Positions 27,841-37,611 of a DNA stretch of 64,000 bases are shown here, piece after piece. Every line of letters starts with the position of its first letter. The stretch's first letter is position 1. A model generated the notes under the pieces. That model made no database searches and was not told the DNA's origin. It saw only the letters and a list, made by a program, of their open reading frames with translations. The translations under genes were made by a program, and so were the position numbers. The DNA is from a bacterium. GTDB taxonomy: Bacteria; Pseudomonadota; Alphaproteobacteria; Sphingomonadales; Sphingomonadaceae. The DNA is taken from contig JAVBXL010000032.1 in assembly GCA_030824575.1 (NCBI GenBank), positions 62,001 to 126,000 of the forward strand, given 5' to 3'.

Positions 27841-28819
27841 CCAGACCGCGTCCGACTGGGCGGCGCGGCTGGATCGTGGCGCGCTGTCCGCGGCGCAGGA
27901 TGCGGAACTTGAGCAATGGCTGAGCGCCGATCCGCGCCATAAGGGCGCCCTGCTCCGAGCGCAGGCATTGTCGTTGATGAGCGAGTCCGCGCAGGCGCTG
28001 GGCCCCGACTTCGATCCTCGTCCGTTCGAGCCAACAAAACAGCGCGGCCTGTCGCGACGACATTTGCTCGGCATCGGCGGTGGCGCACTGGCCGCCATGG
28101 CGGGCATGGCCGCATTGACCGTCGGCATGCCGGCATCGGGCGCGGAAATCCGCACCGGCCGGGGCGAGATGCGACTGGTGCCGCTGGAGGACGGGTCGAC
28201 CGCCCTGCTGAATACCGACAGCCGCATCCGCATCCTCTATGGTGAAAAGGAACGTCTGGTCTCGTTACTGGATGGCGAAGTCTATTTCTCGGTCGCACGC
28301 GACGAGCGGCGCCCATTCATTGTCGAGGTGGGCGGTCGCCGATTGCGCACAGCGCAGGCCGGCTTTCGCGTCCGCAAGCTGGCAAGGGCGCCTGTCGACA
28401 TATTGGTGCATCAGGGGCTGGTCGAACTGCCTGCAGTCAATCCCATGAGCGGTCAGGTTGTCGCCCTAGCTGGCAATACCCACATGGTCATGGCCGATGC
28501 GGCATCCAGCCTGTTCGTCGCGGAACGGCCCGAACCGATCTCGCCCGAGCGCATCAACCGGGAGCTGGCCTGGCGCGACGGGAAACTGGCCTTCGAGGGC
28601 GAGACCTTGCAGCAGGCGGCCAATGCCTTTGCCCGTTACAGCGAAACCCGCATCCTGATACCGGACGCGGCACTGGCGCGCGAACCTGTAACGGGTCTGT
28701 TTACAGCCAATGATCCCGCGGGCTTCAGCCGCGCGATTTCGACCATCTTCGATGCCCGCCTGGTCCAGCAGGACCATGACCTCATCCTGAGCCGCACAGC
28801 GCAGTCGAAAAAAAATTGA
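27809..28819 (+). CDS. FecR-family anti-sigma/sensor protein
   Basis: 336 aa. N-terminal anti-sigma helix region with DUF4880 look (ASDWAARLDRGALSAAQDAELEQWLSADPRHKGALLRA), a single membrane segment with an RR motif (SRRHLLGIGGGALAAMAGMAAL, about 75-100), then the periplasmic FecR domain (MRLVPLEDGSTALLNTDSRIRI, LLDGEVYFSVA) and a C-terminal STN-like/DUF4974 part (LAFEGETLQQAANAFARYSETRI). It should relay the state of the receptor encoded next to the sigma factor. Confidence 0.9.
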   Translation: MAGQEDSRSIDQTASDWAARLDRGALSAAQDAELEQWLSADPRHKGALLRAQALSLMSESAQALGPDFDPRPFEPTKQRGLSRRHLLGIGGGALAAMAGMAALTVGMPASGAEIRTGRGEMRLVPLEDGSTALLNTDSRIRILYGEKERLVSLLDGEVYFSVARDERRPFIVEVGGRRLRTAQAGFRVRKLARAPVDILVHQGLVELPAVNPMSGQVVALAGNTHMVMADAASSLFVAERPEPISPERINRELAWRDGKLAFEGETLQQAANAFARYSETRILIPDAALAREPVTGLFTANDPAGFSRAISTIFDARLVQQDHDLILSRTAQSKKN

Positions 28820-28902
28820 CCCTGCGTTAGCGGAACCGCCGGCCTCCCACCTCTTAGGGTCGAACGCCGTGCAGAGCGCGGCCAGCAGGGGGCTACCAGC
28901 CA

Positions 28903-31900
28903 ATGTATTCGCGTCATTCTCTCCTCACTTGTGGGGCTTCTTTCGTTGCGCTTGCCGTCGCCGTGCCGGCCCATGCGCAGGAGCGTCTCTTCGACATACC
29001 CGCCCAGCCCGCCGTCCGTGCCATCCCCGAACTGGCCCGACAGGCACAAGTGCAGATCGTAGCCCCGGCCCGTGATCTGGCCGGCATCAACACGCCTGCA
29101 ATCAAGGGGCGGATGGACGTGCGCGAAGCGTTGCGCCGCCTGATCGCAGGCACGCCGCTGCGGGTTGGATCGGATGACGGCAATGTCATCACCCTGCGCT
29201 CGGCCCGCCCGGAAGCCAGCGTCGGGAATGGCATGGTGCGCGGCCGCGTGTTCAACACCGTCACCGGCGAATATCTGCGCAACGCGGAAATTCGCGTCGA
29301 AGGCACGCCGATCACCGTCTATTCGGAGGATAATGGCGAATTTCGTTTGTCCAACATTCCGGCCGGTGAAGCGACGATCCTCGTCAAATATACCGGCCTC
29401 CAGACCGAAAGACTGATCGCCACTGTCAGCCCGCGTGAAGTCGCGACGCTGGACGTGGCGTTGCGCGCACCGACCTTTGCGGGCTCTTCCGCCGACGACG
29501 GCTCAGCCATCACTGTCACCGCCCGGCGCGAGGGGCAGGCGGCCGCGATCATGGAACGCCGCGCTGCCACCAATGCCAAGACCGTGGTGGCCGCCGACAA
29601 TTACGGCCTGCTGACCATGGGCGATGTCGGCGAATTCATGAAGCAAATGCCGGGCATCTCGCTCGACTATACCGAGGTTGATGCCACGGCGGTCCGCATT
29701 GGTGGTCTCGACCCCAAATATTCGACCTTCACCACCGACGGCGCCCGCATGGCGACGGCGACGTCCAACAACAATAATGGCCGGCAGAACAGTTTCGAGC
29801 AGATGTCGATCACCGGCATTGAGTCTATCGAGCTGAACAACACGCTGACCGCCCGCATGGATGCCGACGCGCCTGGCGGCGCGATCAACCTGCGCAGCAA
29901 ATATGCGTTTCAGCTGAAGAAGCGCCAACTGCGCTTCCAGGTCGGCGGAGTCGGCACCTCGGACGCCGGGATCGGCGAAATCTATTTGCCCGACAATGAC
30001 AAACATGCCCGCATCTATCCGTCGGCCAGCTTCAACTATGGCGACGTGTTTATGGACGGGCGGCTCGGCGTCGCGCTGAGCGCCAGCTACAACGCCAATT
30101 ATGTCCAGCAGGATCGCGTGCAGACCGATTGGTCCTATCTCGCCGACGGCCGGGTCATCCCCTATCAGGTCATGTGGCGTCCTGGCCCGAAGAAGACCAG
30201 CCGCACCGCCGCCAACCTATCGGTCGACTATAAATTCTCCGACGAACTCGCGCTGTCGTTGCGGGGCAGCTATTCCCTCTACGAGGTCGAATATTTCAAC
30301 CAATATACCTATCTGATTTTCGGCACTTCGACCAAATCCTATGCCACGCCAGATTCGACCGGTACCCATATCGTCGTCAATCCCAATGGCACCAACACGC
30401 GGCTGCACACCCAATATTCGCATCGCTATGCCGGCACCCCGGCAATGCTGCTGGCACCCAAGCTCGAATATAAGAATGACGATTGGGAGGTCGCGCTGCG
30501 CGGCAGCTATTCCAGCTCGGAATTCAATTTCCGCGACAATTCCAAAGGCTTCTTCCAGCGCACCGACAGCTGGCTGACGCGGATCGGCTTTACGCTAGAC
30601 CGGGCGTCGGAAAGCTCGAATGCCTGGACGCTGCAGCAGACTGCCGGTCGGTCCTGGAGCGACCCGACCAGCTTCAACCGCGACGACGACATCGGCAACA
30701 ATATCCGCACGGCTGAATCGGACGCCCGCAATGAAATGTATGGCGGCAATCTGGACATCAAGCGCAAGCTGTTCGTCGGCGACGTGCCGCTGACGCTGAT
30801 GGCGGGGGCCGGCGCGCGGGTGAATGACTGGCGCACAAATGAGGGGTCTTATGACCAGTTCCAATATGTCGGCCCGAACGGCGATCTGAGCCAAAAGGAC
30901 CCGGCCGCGGTCATTCCCTGGACCAATCGCTACCAGTTCGAGATCATCGGCTTCAACGCAGGTAACCTCAACGACCAGAATTGGCGCGCCGACAATAATT
31001 ACGCGATGTACGACATCTACAAGGCGCATCCGGAATATTTCGTTGCCGATACGGTCGGCAATCTGAAGCGCGACCTCGACAACAACAAGCGGGTCAAGGA
31101 AGATATCTACGCCGCCTATGTCGAGGCGGAGGCGCGCGTTGGCAAGGCGACCTTTGACCTCGGCCTGCGCTACGAGAAGACCAGGACTGGCGCGCTGGTC
31201 GCCAATATCCGTCCGACCAGCGAGGTCGAGGCGGCAGGCTACAAGACCAACACGATCGAGGGGCTGCTCTACCAATATAATGGCGGTACCTATTCAACCC
31301 GCCATGGCGAATATGACGACTGGTTCCTGAGCGGGGGCATGAAATATGATTTCAGCCGCCGTCTGGTCGGCCAGATCGCCTTCAGCCAGTCGATCCTGCG
31401 GCCCGACTATGGCAATCTGGGCGGCGTGGTGTCGGTCAATGACGATACACAGATCGTCAATGTACCCAATCCCCTGCTAAAGCCCGAACATTCGACCAAA
31501 TATTTCGCCAGCCTTCAATATTATCTGGAGCCGTCGGGCATCATCGGTCTGTCCTATTATCGCCTCGACATGAAGGACATGCAGGTCACCGGGATCGAGG
31601 TCGATCCCGCCGCCGTCGGCTTCGATCCTGATGAATATGCCGGCTACACATTCCGAAGCGCGCAGAATCTTCCGGGGACCAGCACCAATGAGGGGCTGAT
31701 CTTCGAATATGACCAGCAGCTGACCTTCCTGCCGGGCATCCTCAAGGGGCTGGGTCTGCGCGGTTCCTTCACCCGTCTCTTCCCCGATGCCGAGCGCGTC
31801 AACACGCCGGAAAAATCGGCCAACTGGGGCCTACGCTACAGCTATGGCCCGTTCGACTTCCAGCTGACGGGCAACTGGCAGTCGCGATATCGGGTGAGTG

Positions 31901-32130
31901 CATTGAGCGCCACGCCGACCACCGCTAACAATGGCGTCCTTTATCATACCGATCGCCAGCTATGGAATGTGAGCTTCAGCTACAAGCTGAGCACCAATTT
32001 CGAGCTGAACGTCGCCGGCCGCAATATCTTCAATGCGCCCGACGTCATCTATTCCAGCGTCGAAAGCCGGGTGCGCCAGTACAGCATCTACGGCTCGATG
32101 TGGAACATCGGCATCAAGGGCAGCTTCTGA
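28903..32130 (+). CDS. TonB-dependent transducer-type receptor
   Basis: 1075 aa. Signal peptide MYSRHSLLTCGASFVALAVA ending in AHAQ. Residues about 27-95: STN domain (LFDIPAQPAVRAIPELARQAQVQIV), the signalling module that contacts FecR. About 115-200: carboxypeptidase-regulatory-like beta domain (VRGRVFNTVTGEYLRNAEIRVEG). Then plug and 22-strand barrel, ending in aromatic Phe (GSF) as expected for outer-membrane insertion. Substrate unknown, but the PhoD gene downstream points to a phosphorylated compound. A 13-bp stem-loop follows the stop. Confidence 0.92.
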   Translation: MYSRHSLLTCGASFVALAVAVPAHAQERLFDIPAQPAVRAIPELARQAQVQIVAPARDLAGINTPAIKGRMDVREALRRLIAGTPLRVGSDDGNVITLRSARPEASVGNGMVRGRVFNTVTGEYLRNAEIRVEGTPITVYSEDNGEFRLSNIPAGEATILVKYTGLQTERLIATVSPREVATLDVALRAPTFAGSSADDGSAITVTARREGQAAAIMERRAATNAKTVVAADNYGLLTMGDVGEFMKQMPGISLDYTEVDATAVRIGGLDPKYSTFTTDGARMATATSNNNNGRQNSFEQMSITGIESIELNNTLTARMDADAPGGAINLRSKYAFQLKKRQLRFQVGGVGTSDAGIGEIYLPDNDKHARIYPSASFNYGDVFMDGRLGVALSASYNANYVQQDRVQTDWSYLADGRVIPYQVMWRPGPKKTSRTAANLSVDYKFSDELALSLRGSYSLYEVEYFNQYTYLIFGTSTKSYATPDSTGTHIVVNPNGTNTRLHTQYSHRYAGTPAMLLAPKLEYKNDDWEVALRGSYSSSEFNFRDNSKGFFQRTDSWLTRIGFTLDRASESSNAWTLQQTAGRSWSDPTSFNRDDDIGNNIRTAESDARNEMYGGNLDIKRKLFVGDVPLTLMAGAGARVNDWRTNEGSYDQFQYVGPNGDLSQKDPAAVIPWTNRYQFEIIGFNAGNLNDQNWRADNNYAMYDIYKAHPEYFVADTVGNLKRDLDNNKRVKEDIYAAYVEAEARVGKATFDLGLRYEKTRTGALVANIRPTSEVEAAGYKTNTIEGLLYQYNGGTYSTRHGEYDDWFLSGGMKYDFSRRLVGQIAFSQSILRPDYGNLGGVVSVNDDTQIVNVPNPLLKPEHSTKYFASLQYYLEPSGIIGLSYYRLDMKDMQVTGIEVDPAAVGFDPDEYAGYTFRSAQNLPGTSTNEGLIFEYDQQLTFLPGILKGLGLRGSFTRLFPDAERVNTPEKSANWGLRYSYGPFDFQLTGNWQSRYRVSALSATPTTANNGVLYHTDRQLWNVSFSYKLSTNFELNVAGRNIFNAPDVIYSSVESRVRQYSIYGSMWNIGIKGSF

Positions 32131-32142
32131 TCCTCCCCCACT

Positions 32143-32171
32143 GGATGGAGCGGCCTTGGGCCGCTCCATCC
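32143..32171 (+). terminator. strong stem-loop between receptor and phoD
   Basis: Perfect 13-bp stem GGATGGAGCGGCC / GGCCGCTCCATCC with a TTG loop, 12 bases after the receptor stop, followed by CTTTCC. It could be a partial terminator that lowers phoD expression relative to the receptor, or protect the receptor mRNA 3' end. Confidence 0.55.
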
Positions 32172-32200
32172 CTTTCCGATCCCAACGAAAAGGCATCATC

Positions 32201-33832
32201 ATGGTAATGCAAATCGACCGCCGCAGCATGATCCTGGGCGGAGCCTGGGGCATTGGGGCGCTGGCGCTGCCTGCGGGCCAGGCGCTGGCAGCCGAACTGA
32301 TCGGCGCGCGCGGCTTCACTCATGCGGTAGCCAGCGGCGAGCCGGGGGCGGATTCGATGCTGCTATGGACCCGCTATGTCCCTGCGAGCGATGCCGAGAG
32401 CGTGCGCCTCGACGTCGAAATCGCGATCGATCCCGACTTCGCCCGGACCGTCGGCGGCGGCACGGTACGCACCGGCGGCTATCGCGACTGGACAGCGAAA
32501 GTGACGATTGACGGGCTTCAGCCGGGCACGACCTACTGGTATCGCTTCGTCGCGCCGGATGGCAGCAAATCGCCGGTCGGCCGCACTCGGACGTTGCCGC
32601 AGGGCGACGTGCCGCGCTTTGGCCTGGGCGTCTTTTCCTGTTCCAACCTGCCCTATGGCTGGTTCAACGCCTATGCCCATGCTGCGGCGCGCGACAATCT
32701 CGACCTGTGGCTGCATGTCGGCGACTATATCTACGAATATGGCAATGCGTCGGTACGGCCCGGTCAGGGCATCGTGGGGCGCACGCTGATGCCCGACACG
32801 GAAATTCTGGCGATTGCCGACTATCGCCTGCGCTACGCCACCTATCGGGCTGACCCCGACCTGCAACGGCTGCACCAGATGGCGCCGATGGTTGCGCTGT
32901 GGGACGATCATGAATCGGCCAATGACAGCTGGGAAGGTGGCGCCCAGAACCATCAGGCCGACAAGGAAGGCGACTGGAACACCCGCCGCGCCGCCGCAAT
33001 GCAGGTCTATCGCGAATGGATGCCGGTGTCGGACGAGCCGTGGAAGGCCTATGATATCGGGACGCTGGCGACGCTGTATCGCACCGAATCCCGCCTGCTC
33101 GCCCGTACGCGCCCGGCCGACATCACGGCCGCCGCCAGCGCGCCCGATGCGGACGCCGCGCTAAAGGCCTTCCATGATGGCGTGTGGCAGGACCCATCGG
33201 CCACCATGTTGGGCAGCACCCAGGAAAGCTGGCTGGCCCATGCGTTCCGGGCGAACGCCCGCACCACCACCTGGCAGATGGTCGGCATGGGTACGATCAT
33301 CGGCCGTACGGTAATGCCGGCCAATGTCAGCGACTGGCTCCGTCCCGACGCTAACGCCAAGCTGGTCCAACGCTATCGCAACAGCGTGCGCATGGCGCAA
33401 AATGGCCTGCCGATGTGGATGGACCGGTGGGACGGCTATCCCGCTGCCCGCTCGCGCCTGCTCCGGTCGGCACAGGCGGCCGACTCGGACCTCATCATGC
33501 TGGCGGGCGACAGCCACAATGCCTGGGCCTACGGCCTGGTCGAGGATGGCCAGCCCGCCGGTGTCGAATTTGCCGGACAGGCGGTCACGTCGGGTGGCAT
33601 GGAGGGTGACCTGCGCGGCGATCCGACGGCGGTGGCGCGCGGCTTCGTCGCCGCCAATCCCGAACTCAAATGGGCGAACACGCACCAGCGTGGCTATATG
33701 ATGATAGACATCAGCCGTGATCGGGTGACAGGCGAATGGCTGTTCCTCGATACGATCAAGGCGCGCAGCACGCGGATCGCCAGCACCCATCGCATGTCGG
33801 TCGAGCGCGGCCGCCGTGTCTTCAGCGCCTGA
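32201..33832 (+). CDS. phoD: alkaline phosphatase D (PhoD) family protein
   Basis: 543 aa from ATG 32201. Twin-arginine-type signal (DRRSMILGGAWGIGALALPA). An N-terminal Ig-like PhoD_N domain (about 35-135) is followed by the metallophosphatase core: GVFSCSNLPYGWFNAYAHAA, LWLHVGDYIYEYG, PMVALWDDHESANDSW, IMLAGDSHNAWAY. These carry the Asp, Cys, His and Asn metal ligands of PhoD. Cleaves phosphomono- or diesters outside the inner membrane. Lies after an FecI/FecR-linked receptor, so release and uptake may be coupled. Confidence 0.92.
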   Translation: MVMQIDRRSMILGGAWGIGALALPAGQALAAELIGARGFTHAVASGEPGADSMLLWTRYVPASDAESVRLDVEIAIDPDFARTVGGGTVRTGGYRDWTAKVTIDGLQPGTTYWYRFVAPDGSKSPVGRTRTLPQGDVPRFGLGVFSCSNLPYGWFNAYAHAAARDNLDLWLHVGDYIYEYGNASVRPGQGIVGRTLMPDTEILAIADYRLRYATYRADPDLQRLHQMAPMVALWDDHESANDSWEGGAQNHQADKEGDWNTRRAAAMQVYREWMPVSDEPWKAYDIGTLATLYRTESRLLARTRPADITAAASAPDADAALKAFHDGVWQDPSATMLGSTQESWLAHAFRANARTTTWQMVGMGTIIGRTVMPANVSDWLRPDANAKLVQRYRNSVRMAQNGLPMWMDRWDGYPAARSRLLRSAQAADSDLIMLAGDSHNAWAYGLVEDGQPAGVEFAGQAVTSGGMEGDLRGDPTAVARGFVAANPELKWANTHQRGYMMIDISRDRVTGEWLFLDTIKARSTRIASTHRMSVERGRRVFSA

Positions 33833-33842
33833 TCAGGAGATT

Positions 33843-34961
33843 ATGATGCGGTCCGCGATCGTTGCGCTACTTCTGCTTGGCCTTGCCCAGTCTGCTCATT
33901 CGGCTACGCCGTTTCCGCCTGCCGACCTGTCGCGCGAACAGGTCGCGGGCCCTTTCGCCTCGGGCCATGTTCAGGGTATCGCGGTCGATCGCAAGGGCGG
34001 CTTCATCTATTATTCCTTCACCGACATGCTCGCCAAATATGACTTTGAAGGCCGGCTCGTCGGCACACTGACCGGCTGGTCGGGGCATCTGGGCGACCTG
34101 GACTTCAACCCGGTCGACCGACGGGTCTATGGCTCGCTGGAATATGGCAAGCAGGACGCCTTCTATATCGCGATGATCGACGGGGCACGGATCGATCGGG
34201 TCGGCATGACGGTTGCCGGCACCGACCTGCTGCGCGCCGTCTATCTGCCCGAAGTGACGCGCGACTATGCCGCCGATCTCGATGGCGACGGCAAGGCGGA
34301 TCATCGCTATGGCTGTTCAGGCATCGATGGCGTCGCTTTTGGCCCCGCCTTCGGCCGGAGCGACGGCCCGCTCTACCTGACCGTCGCTTACGGCATTTAT
34401 GGCGACGTCGCCCGCAGCGACAATGATCATCAGGTCCTCCTGCAATATGACGCGACGGACTGGGGCCGAGAGGCGCAGCCGATTGACGAACAGGCACTGC
34501 ACCATTCTGGCCCGACTACCCCTCGGGGCAAATATTTCGTCCTTACCGGCAACACCCGCTATGGCGTCCAGAACCTCGCCTATGATTCAAGCCTGCAACG
34601 CTGGTTCATGGGCGTCTATCAGGGTGCCAAACCCAACTGGCCCAATTATCTGCTGTTCGCGCTCGATGCCCGCAGCCGGCCACGTCGCCAGGCCTTGCAA
34701 GGCCTGGCTTCTCCTCAAGGCATGAATCCAGAAAGGGGCCTGCTACTGCCGCTCGCTCAGGACGGGGTTCATGATGTGAAGACCGGTGTGCGGGGGTGGT
34801 ATCAGAAGGCCGATGTCGGAATACAGCCCTTGGGAGATGGCCTATACTATCTCGTCCAGAACGACGGTGCGCGCGGCGCGCAGTCCGCCGTTACGCGGTT
34901 GATGCATTGGACGGGCGTCTCTTCCAAGCCCTTTGAGACAATGCCAATGGCCGATCGATGA
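33843..34961 (+). CDS. secreted beta-propeller-like protein, unknown function
   Basis: 372 aa from ATG 33843, three bases after AGGAG. Signal peptide MMRSAIVALLLLGLAQSAHSA. The mature protein shows repeated short beta motifs (GHVQGIAVDRKGGFIYYSFTDMLAKYDFEGRLV, GHLGDLDFNPVDRRVYGSLEYG, GVQNLAYDSSLQRWFMGVYQG) consistent with a beta-propeller. Only 10 bases separate it from phoD, so it is probably the last gene of the operon and may act with the phosphatase. I do not recognise a named family. Confidence 0.7.
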   Translation: MMRSAIVALLLLGLAQSAHSATPFPPADLSREQVAGPFASGHVQGIAVDRKGGFIYYSFTDMLAKYDFEGRLVGTLTGWSGHLGDLDFNPVDRRVYGSLEYGKQDAFYIAMIDGARIDRVGMTVAGTDLLRAVYLPEVTRDYAADLDGDGKADHRYGCSGIDGVAFGPAFGRSDGPLYLTVAYGIYGDVARSDNDHQVLLQYDATDWGREAQPIDEQALHHSGPTTPRGKYFVLTGNTRYGVQNLAYDSSLQRWFMGVYQGAKPNWPNYLLFALDARSRPRRQALQGLASPQGMNPERGLLLPLAQDGVHDVKTGVRGWYQKADVGIQPLGDGLYYLVQNDGARGAQSAVTRLMHWTGVSSKPFETMPMADR

Positions 34962-35258
34962 CGTCCTCACCTACTGGCGTTTGATGGAAGTACCCTTACC
35001 GCGCGCCGATATCTTGTATGCTTGCCAAGGACGACAACGACCCTTTGTCGCCATTCAGCGCCGGGCTTTCGCTCCCCAGCAGCAGACCGTCCGCTATTCC
35101 GGCGGGTGTCGACCAGCTCAAGCCGTTCCCACCAGTCACTTTGAACGACCGCTCGGGCCGAAAGCGGCCCTAGGCAACCACAGCCTTCCGCATCGTGGTT
35201 GATCGCCTTCGGTATAAAGAGTGAAGTCCGCCACACTCGGACCTCCGATGTCCCTCGG
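34962..35258. other. intergenic region, no supported gene
   Basis: About 300 bases after the PhoD operon. A small inverted repeat GGGCCG-AAAG-CGGCCC lies near 35156-35171. No gene is supported; open frames here lack homology. Confidence 0.3.
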
Positions 35259-35378
35259 CTGCAGGAGGTTTGGTCACTCACCCCGCGGCTGTCGCTGACC
35301 GGCCGCTACGAGCATCTCGCCGCTGGGCCGGCGTCGGCCAAGGCAGGCTATGCGAGTTCGGACTTCGTCGCCGGCTAG
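35259..35378 (+). pseudogene. C-terminal relic of an outer-membrane porin (alginate-export-like)
   Basis: In frame to the TAG at 35376-35378 the sequence reads LQEVWSLTPRLSLTGRYEHL then AAGPASAKAGYASSDFVAG. This resembles the last strands of alginate-export-type porins, which end GRYxHFxxGxFL...DF. Nothing upstream continues it. Its stop overlaps the last codons of the ABC-2 permease on the other strand. Relic; family assignment tentative. Confidence 0.4.
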
Positions 35379-36487
35379 CTCAGCTTCAGCTTCTGACGCA
35401 GCCCGGTGATCCGCCACCAGCCTAGCCCGCCATAGAGGAGCGCAAGGCCGAGGAGCGTGAGCACCCCCGGCGCCACGTCGGCGAGGCTGGCGTGCATCTG
35501 GTTAAGCGGCACGAATACTTGCACGCCGCTGGTCGAGGGGATCAGCTGCGCCACCGCGCGGACGAAGCCCGGCATCTGGTCGAGCGGCCAGGCAATGCCC
35601 GAGAGGAAGAAGAAGGGCGCGGAGGTGGGCGCGAGGATCATCATCGCCCGCTCAGACCGGTCGAAATAGCTGCCCAGCCACAGCCCCAGCCCGGCGACCG
35701 AGGCCGCCAACAACGGCGCGGCGAGCAGCATGCCCGCGACATTCTCGTCGTGCGGGATGCCCTGCACCCAGAAGATGAAGCCGAACAGGAACAGGCAGAT
35801 CAGCAGCCCAACCGATGTGAACGCTGCCCACGTGCCGAGATATTCGCCATGCCCCATCCGCCAGCGCCCATCGCGCCGCCGCCCGCCGACGAAGGTAGCG
35901 ACGCCGAACAGCAGGGTCTGCTGGATGATGACGATGGTCACGGCGGGGAAGACATAGCCCTTGTAGCCCGCGGTCGGGTTGAACATCGGCTCGCGGACGA
36001 TGGTGACCGGCGGCCCGGTGCGCACGGCCTGGCCCAGCACGTCCAGCTTCTCGACGGCGAGATCGCGCAGCACCTCGGTCACCGCCTCGCCGATCGTGCT
36101 GGCGCGCAGGAGGTACGAGGCATTGACCCATACCGCGATCCCGGCCCCCGGCGCGCCGGTACGCAGCTGGCGTTGCAGTCCGCGGGCGATCAGCACCACG
36201 CCGTCCACCTTGCCCGCGCGGAGCTGCGCCTGAGCCTCGGCTACGCTCGGTGCATGTTCGGCCACGATCACGGCGCGCGTGGCTTCGAGGTTGCGGACCA
36301 GCTCGCGGCTGAGCGCGCTGCCGTCCTCGTCGACCAGCACCACCGGCAGTTGCTGAGCGACTTCCTGGCTGTAGGGCGCCGGATAGTAGAAGGCATAGAG
36401 CACCACCGCGAGCAGCATCGTGCTGAGCAGGGTGCGGGAGGTCAGCACCGTCGCCCAGGTGGCGCGGAAGGCGGCGGCGAAACTCAT
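35375..36487 (-). CDS. ABC-2 type transporter permease (YhhJ/YbhR-like), second copy
   Basis: 370 aa. One N-terminal membrane helix (LLSTMLLAVVLYAFYYPAP), a large periplasmic domain (LPVVLVDEDGSALSRELVRNLEATRAV...), then five C-terminal helices (GYVFPAVTIVIIQQTLLFGVATFVGG, LGTWAAFTSVGLLICLFLFGFIF, MLLAAPLLAASVAGLGLWLGSYF, FFFLSGIAWPLDQMPGF, VLTLLGLALLYGGLGWW). Typical of ABC-2_membrane_3 exporters working with HlyD and TolC. Overlaps the upstream permease by 4 bases. No ATPase is encoded in the operon. Confidence 0.88.
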   Translation of the reverse strand: MSFAAAFRATWATVLTSRTLLSTMLLAVVLYAFYYPAPYSQEVAQQLPVVLVDEDGSALSRELVRNLEATRAVIVAEHAPSVAEAQAQLRAGKVDGVVLIARGLQRQLRTGAPGAGIAVWVNASYLLRASTIGEAVTEVLRDLAVEKLDVLGQAVRTGPPVTIVREPMFNPTAGYKGYVFPAVTIVIIQQTLLFGVATFVGGRRRDGRWRMGHGEYLGTWAAFTSVGLLICLFLFGFIFWVQGIPHDENVAGMLLAAPLLAASVAGLGLWLGSYFDRSERAMMILAPTSAPFFFLSGIAWPLDQMPGFVRAVAQLIPSTSGVQVFVPLNQMHASLADVAPGVLTLLGLALLYGGLGWWRITGLRQKLKLS

Positions 36488-37611
36488 CGCGCCTGCCGCC
36501 GGATCAGCAGCCAGGCGAGCGCGCCCGGCACCAGCACATAGGCGAGCAGTGCCAGAATCGGCGGGAAGATGGTGGCGACATCCTGTCCGCCCAGCTGCCC
36601 GGTCTGGAGCGCGAGGTAATGGGTGAGGGGCAGCACCTCACTCCAGAAGCGCGCGAAGCCGCTGCCGCCGTTGAGCGGCAGGGTGGCGCCCGCATAGGCT
36701 AACGCCGAACCCGCATAGACCGCGCAGACCGACAGCGCCGTGGCGGTTTCGCGCGTGGCCGCGACGAGCAGCGCGGAAATCGCGGCGGTGCCGAGATAGA
36801 AGAGCGTCTGCCCCGCGACGATCGCCGCTACGCTGCCCTCCACCCGCCAGCCGCGCCCCAGCGTCACGAACAGCAGCCAGGCGATGCCCCACAGGCTTGC
36901 GGCTCCGACATACGGCAGCAGCTTGCCGAACAGTGCGGGCACGATCGTGCCGCTGCGCGCCGCCCAGCCGCCGAGCGACCGCCCCTCCAGTTCCCGGCCC
37001 AGCGCCATCGCGGAGGTGACCGCCGCGACCAGATGCAGCACCGCCGGATAGATCAGCGTGCTGAGGAACCACTCGAAGCTCGACGCGGCGTTGTTGAGCG
37101 GCACCGCCTCGACGGCGAAGCGCCGCGTCGGATCCGGGGGCAGGGCGTGGCCGGAAAGCTGGTCCACCACCAGCGACGCGGCGGCGGCCTGCACCGCGCT
37201 CTCCGCACCGCTCGCCGCCTGCGAGCCGGAAGATAGGAAGCTGGCATTGTAGAGGATGCGGATTACCGGCGCGCGGTGGCGGGCAAGCCCCGCGCCGAGA
37301 TCCTTGGGCAGGTGGACGAAGCCATTGGCATGGCCGCGCCGCACTTCCTCCACTGCCTCCGCCTCGGTGGCGCGCATCGCGACGATATGGACCAGCGGCG
37401 CCGCGTCGATCGCGCGCAGGATATCGCGGCTCGCCGAGCTGCGATCGTCGTCAATCACCACGATCGGCAGCCGCCGCATCGATCCCTGCCAGAACATCGC
37501 ACCGATCAGAAACAGCAGAAGCGCGGGGATCAGCGTCAGCCCGGCCAGGTCCCAGCGGTCCCGCGCCAGATGGCGCAGCTCCGCCCCCAAGGCGTGGCCG
37601 AAGGCGCTCAT
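36484..37611 (-). CDS. ABC-2 type transporter permease, first copy
   Basis: 375 aa, same topology as its downstream partner: one N-terminal helix (LAGLTLIPALLLFLIGAMF), a soluble periplasmic part (LPIVVIDDDRSSASRDILRAIDAAPLVHIV...), then helices from LIYPAVLHLVAAVTSAMALG to the end. The two permeases are distant paralogues and probably form a heterodimer. Overlaps hlyD-like and the second permease by 4 bases each. Very GC-rich with strong G/C third positions. Confidence 0.88.
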   Translation of the reverse strand: MSAFGHALGAELRHLARDRWDLAGLTLIPALLLFLIGAMFWQGSMRRLPIVVIDDDRSSASRDILRAIDAAPLVHIVAMRATEAEAVEEVRRGHANGFVHLPKDLGAGLARHRAPVIRILYNASFLSSGSQAASGAESAVQAAAASLVVDQLSGHALPPDPTRRFAVEAVPLNNAASSFEWFLSTLIYPAVLHLVAAVTSAMALGRELEGRSLGGWAARSGTIVPALFGKLLPYVGAASLWGIAWLLFVTLGRGWRVEGSVAAIVAGQTLFYLGTAAISALLVAATRETATALSVCAVYAGSALAYAGATLPLNGGSGFARFWSEVLPLTHYLALQTGQLGGQDVATIFPPILALLAYVLVPGALAWLLIRRQAR

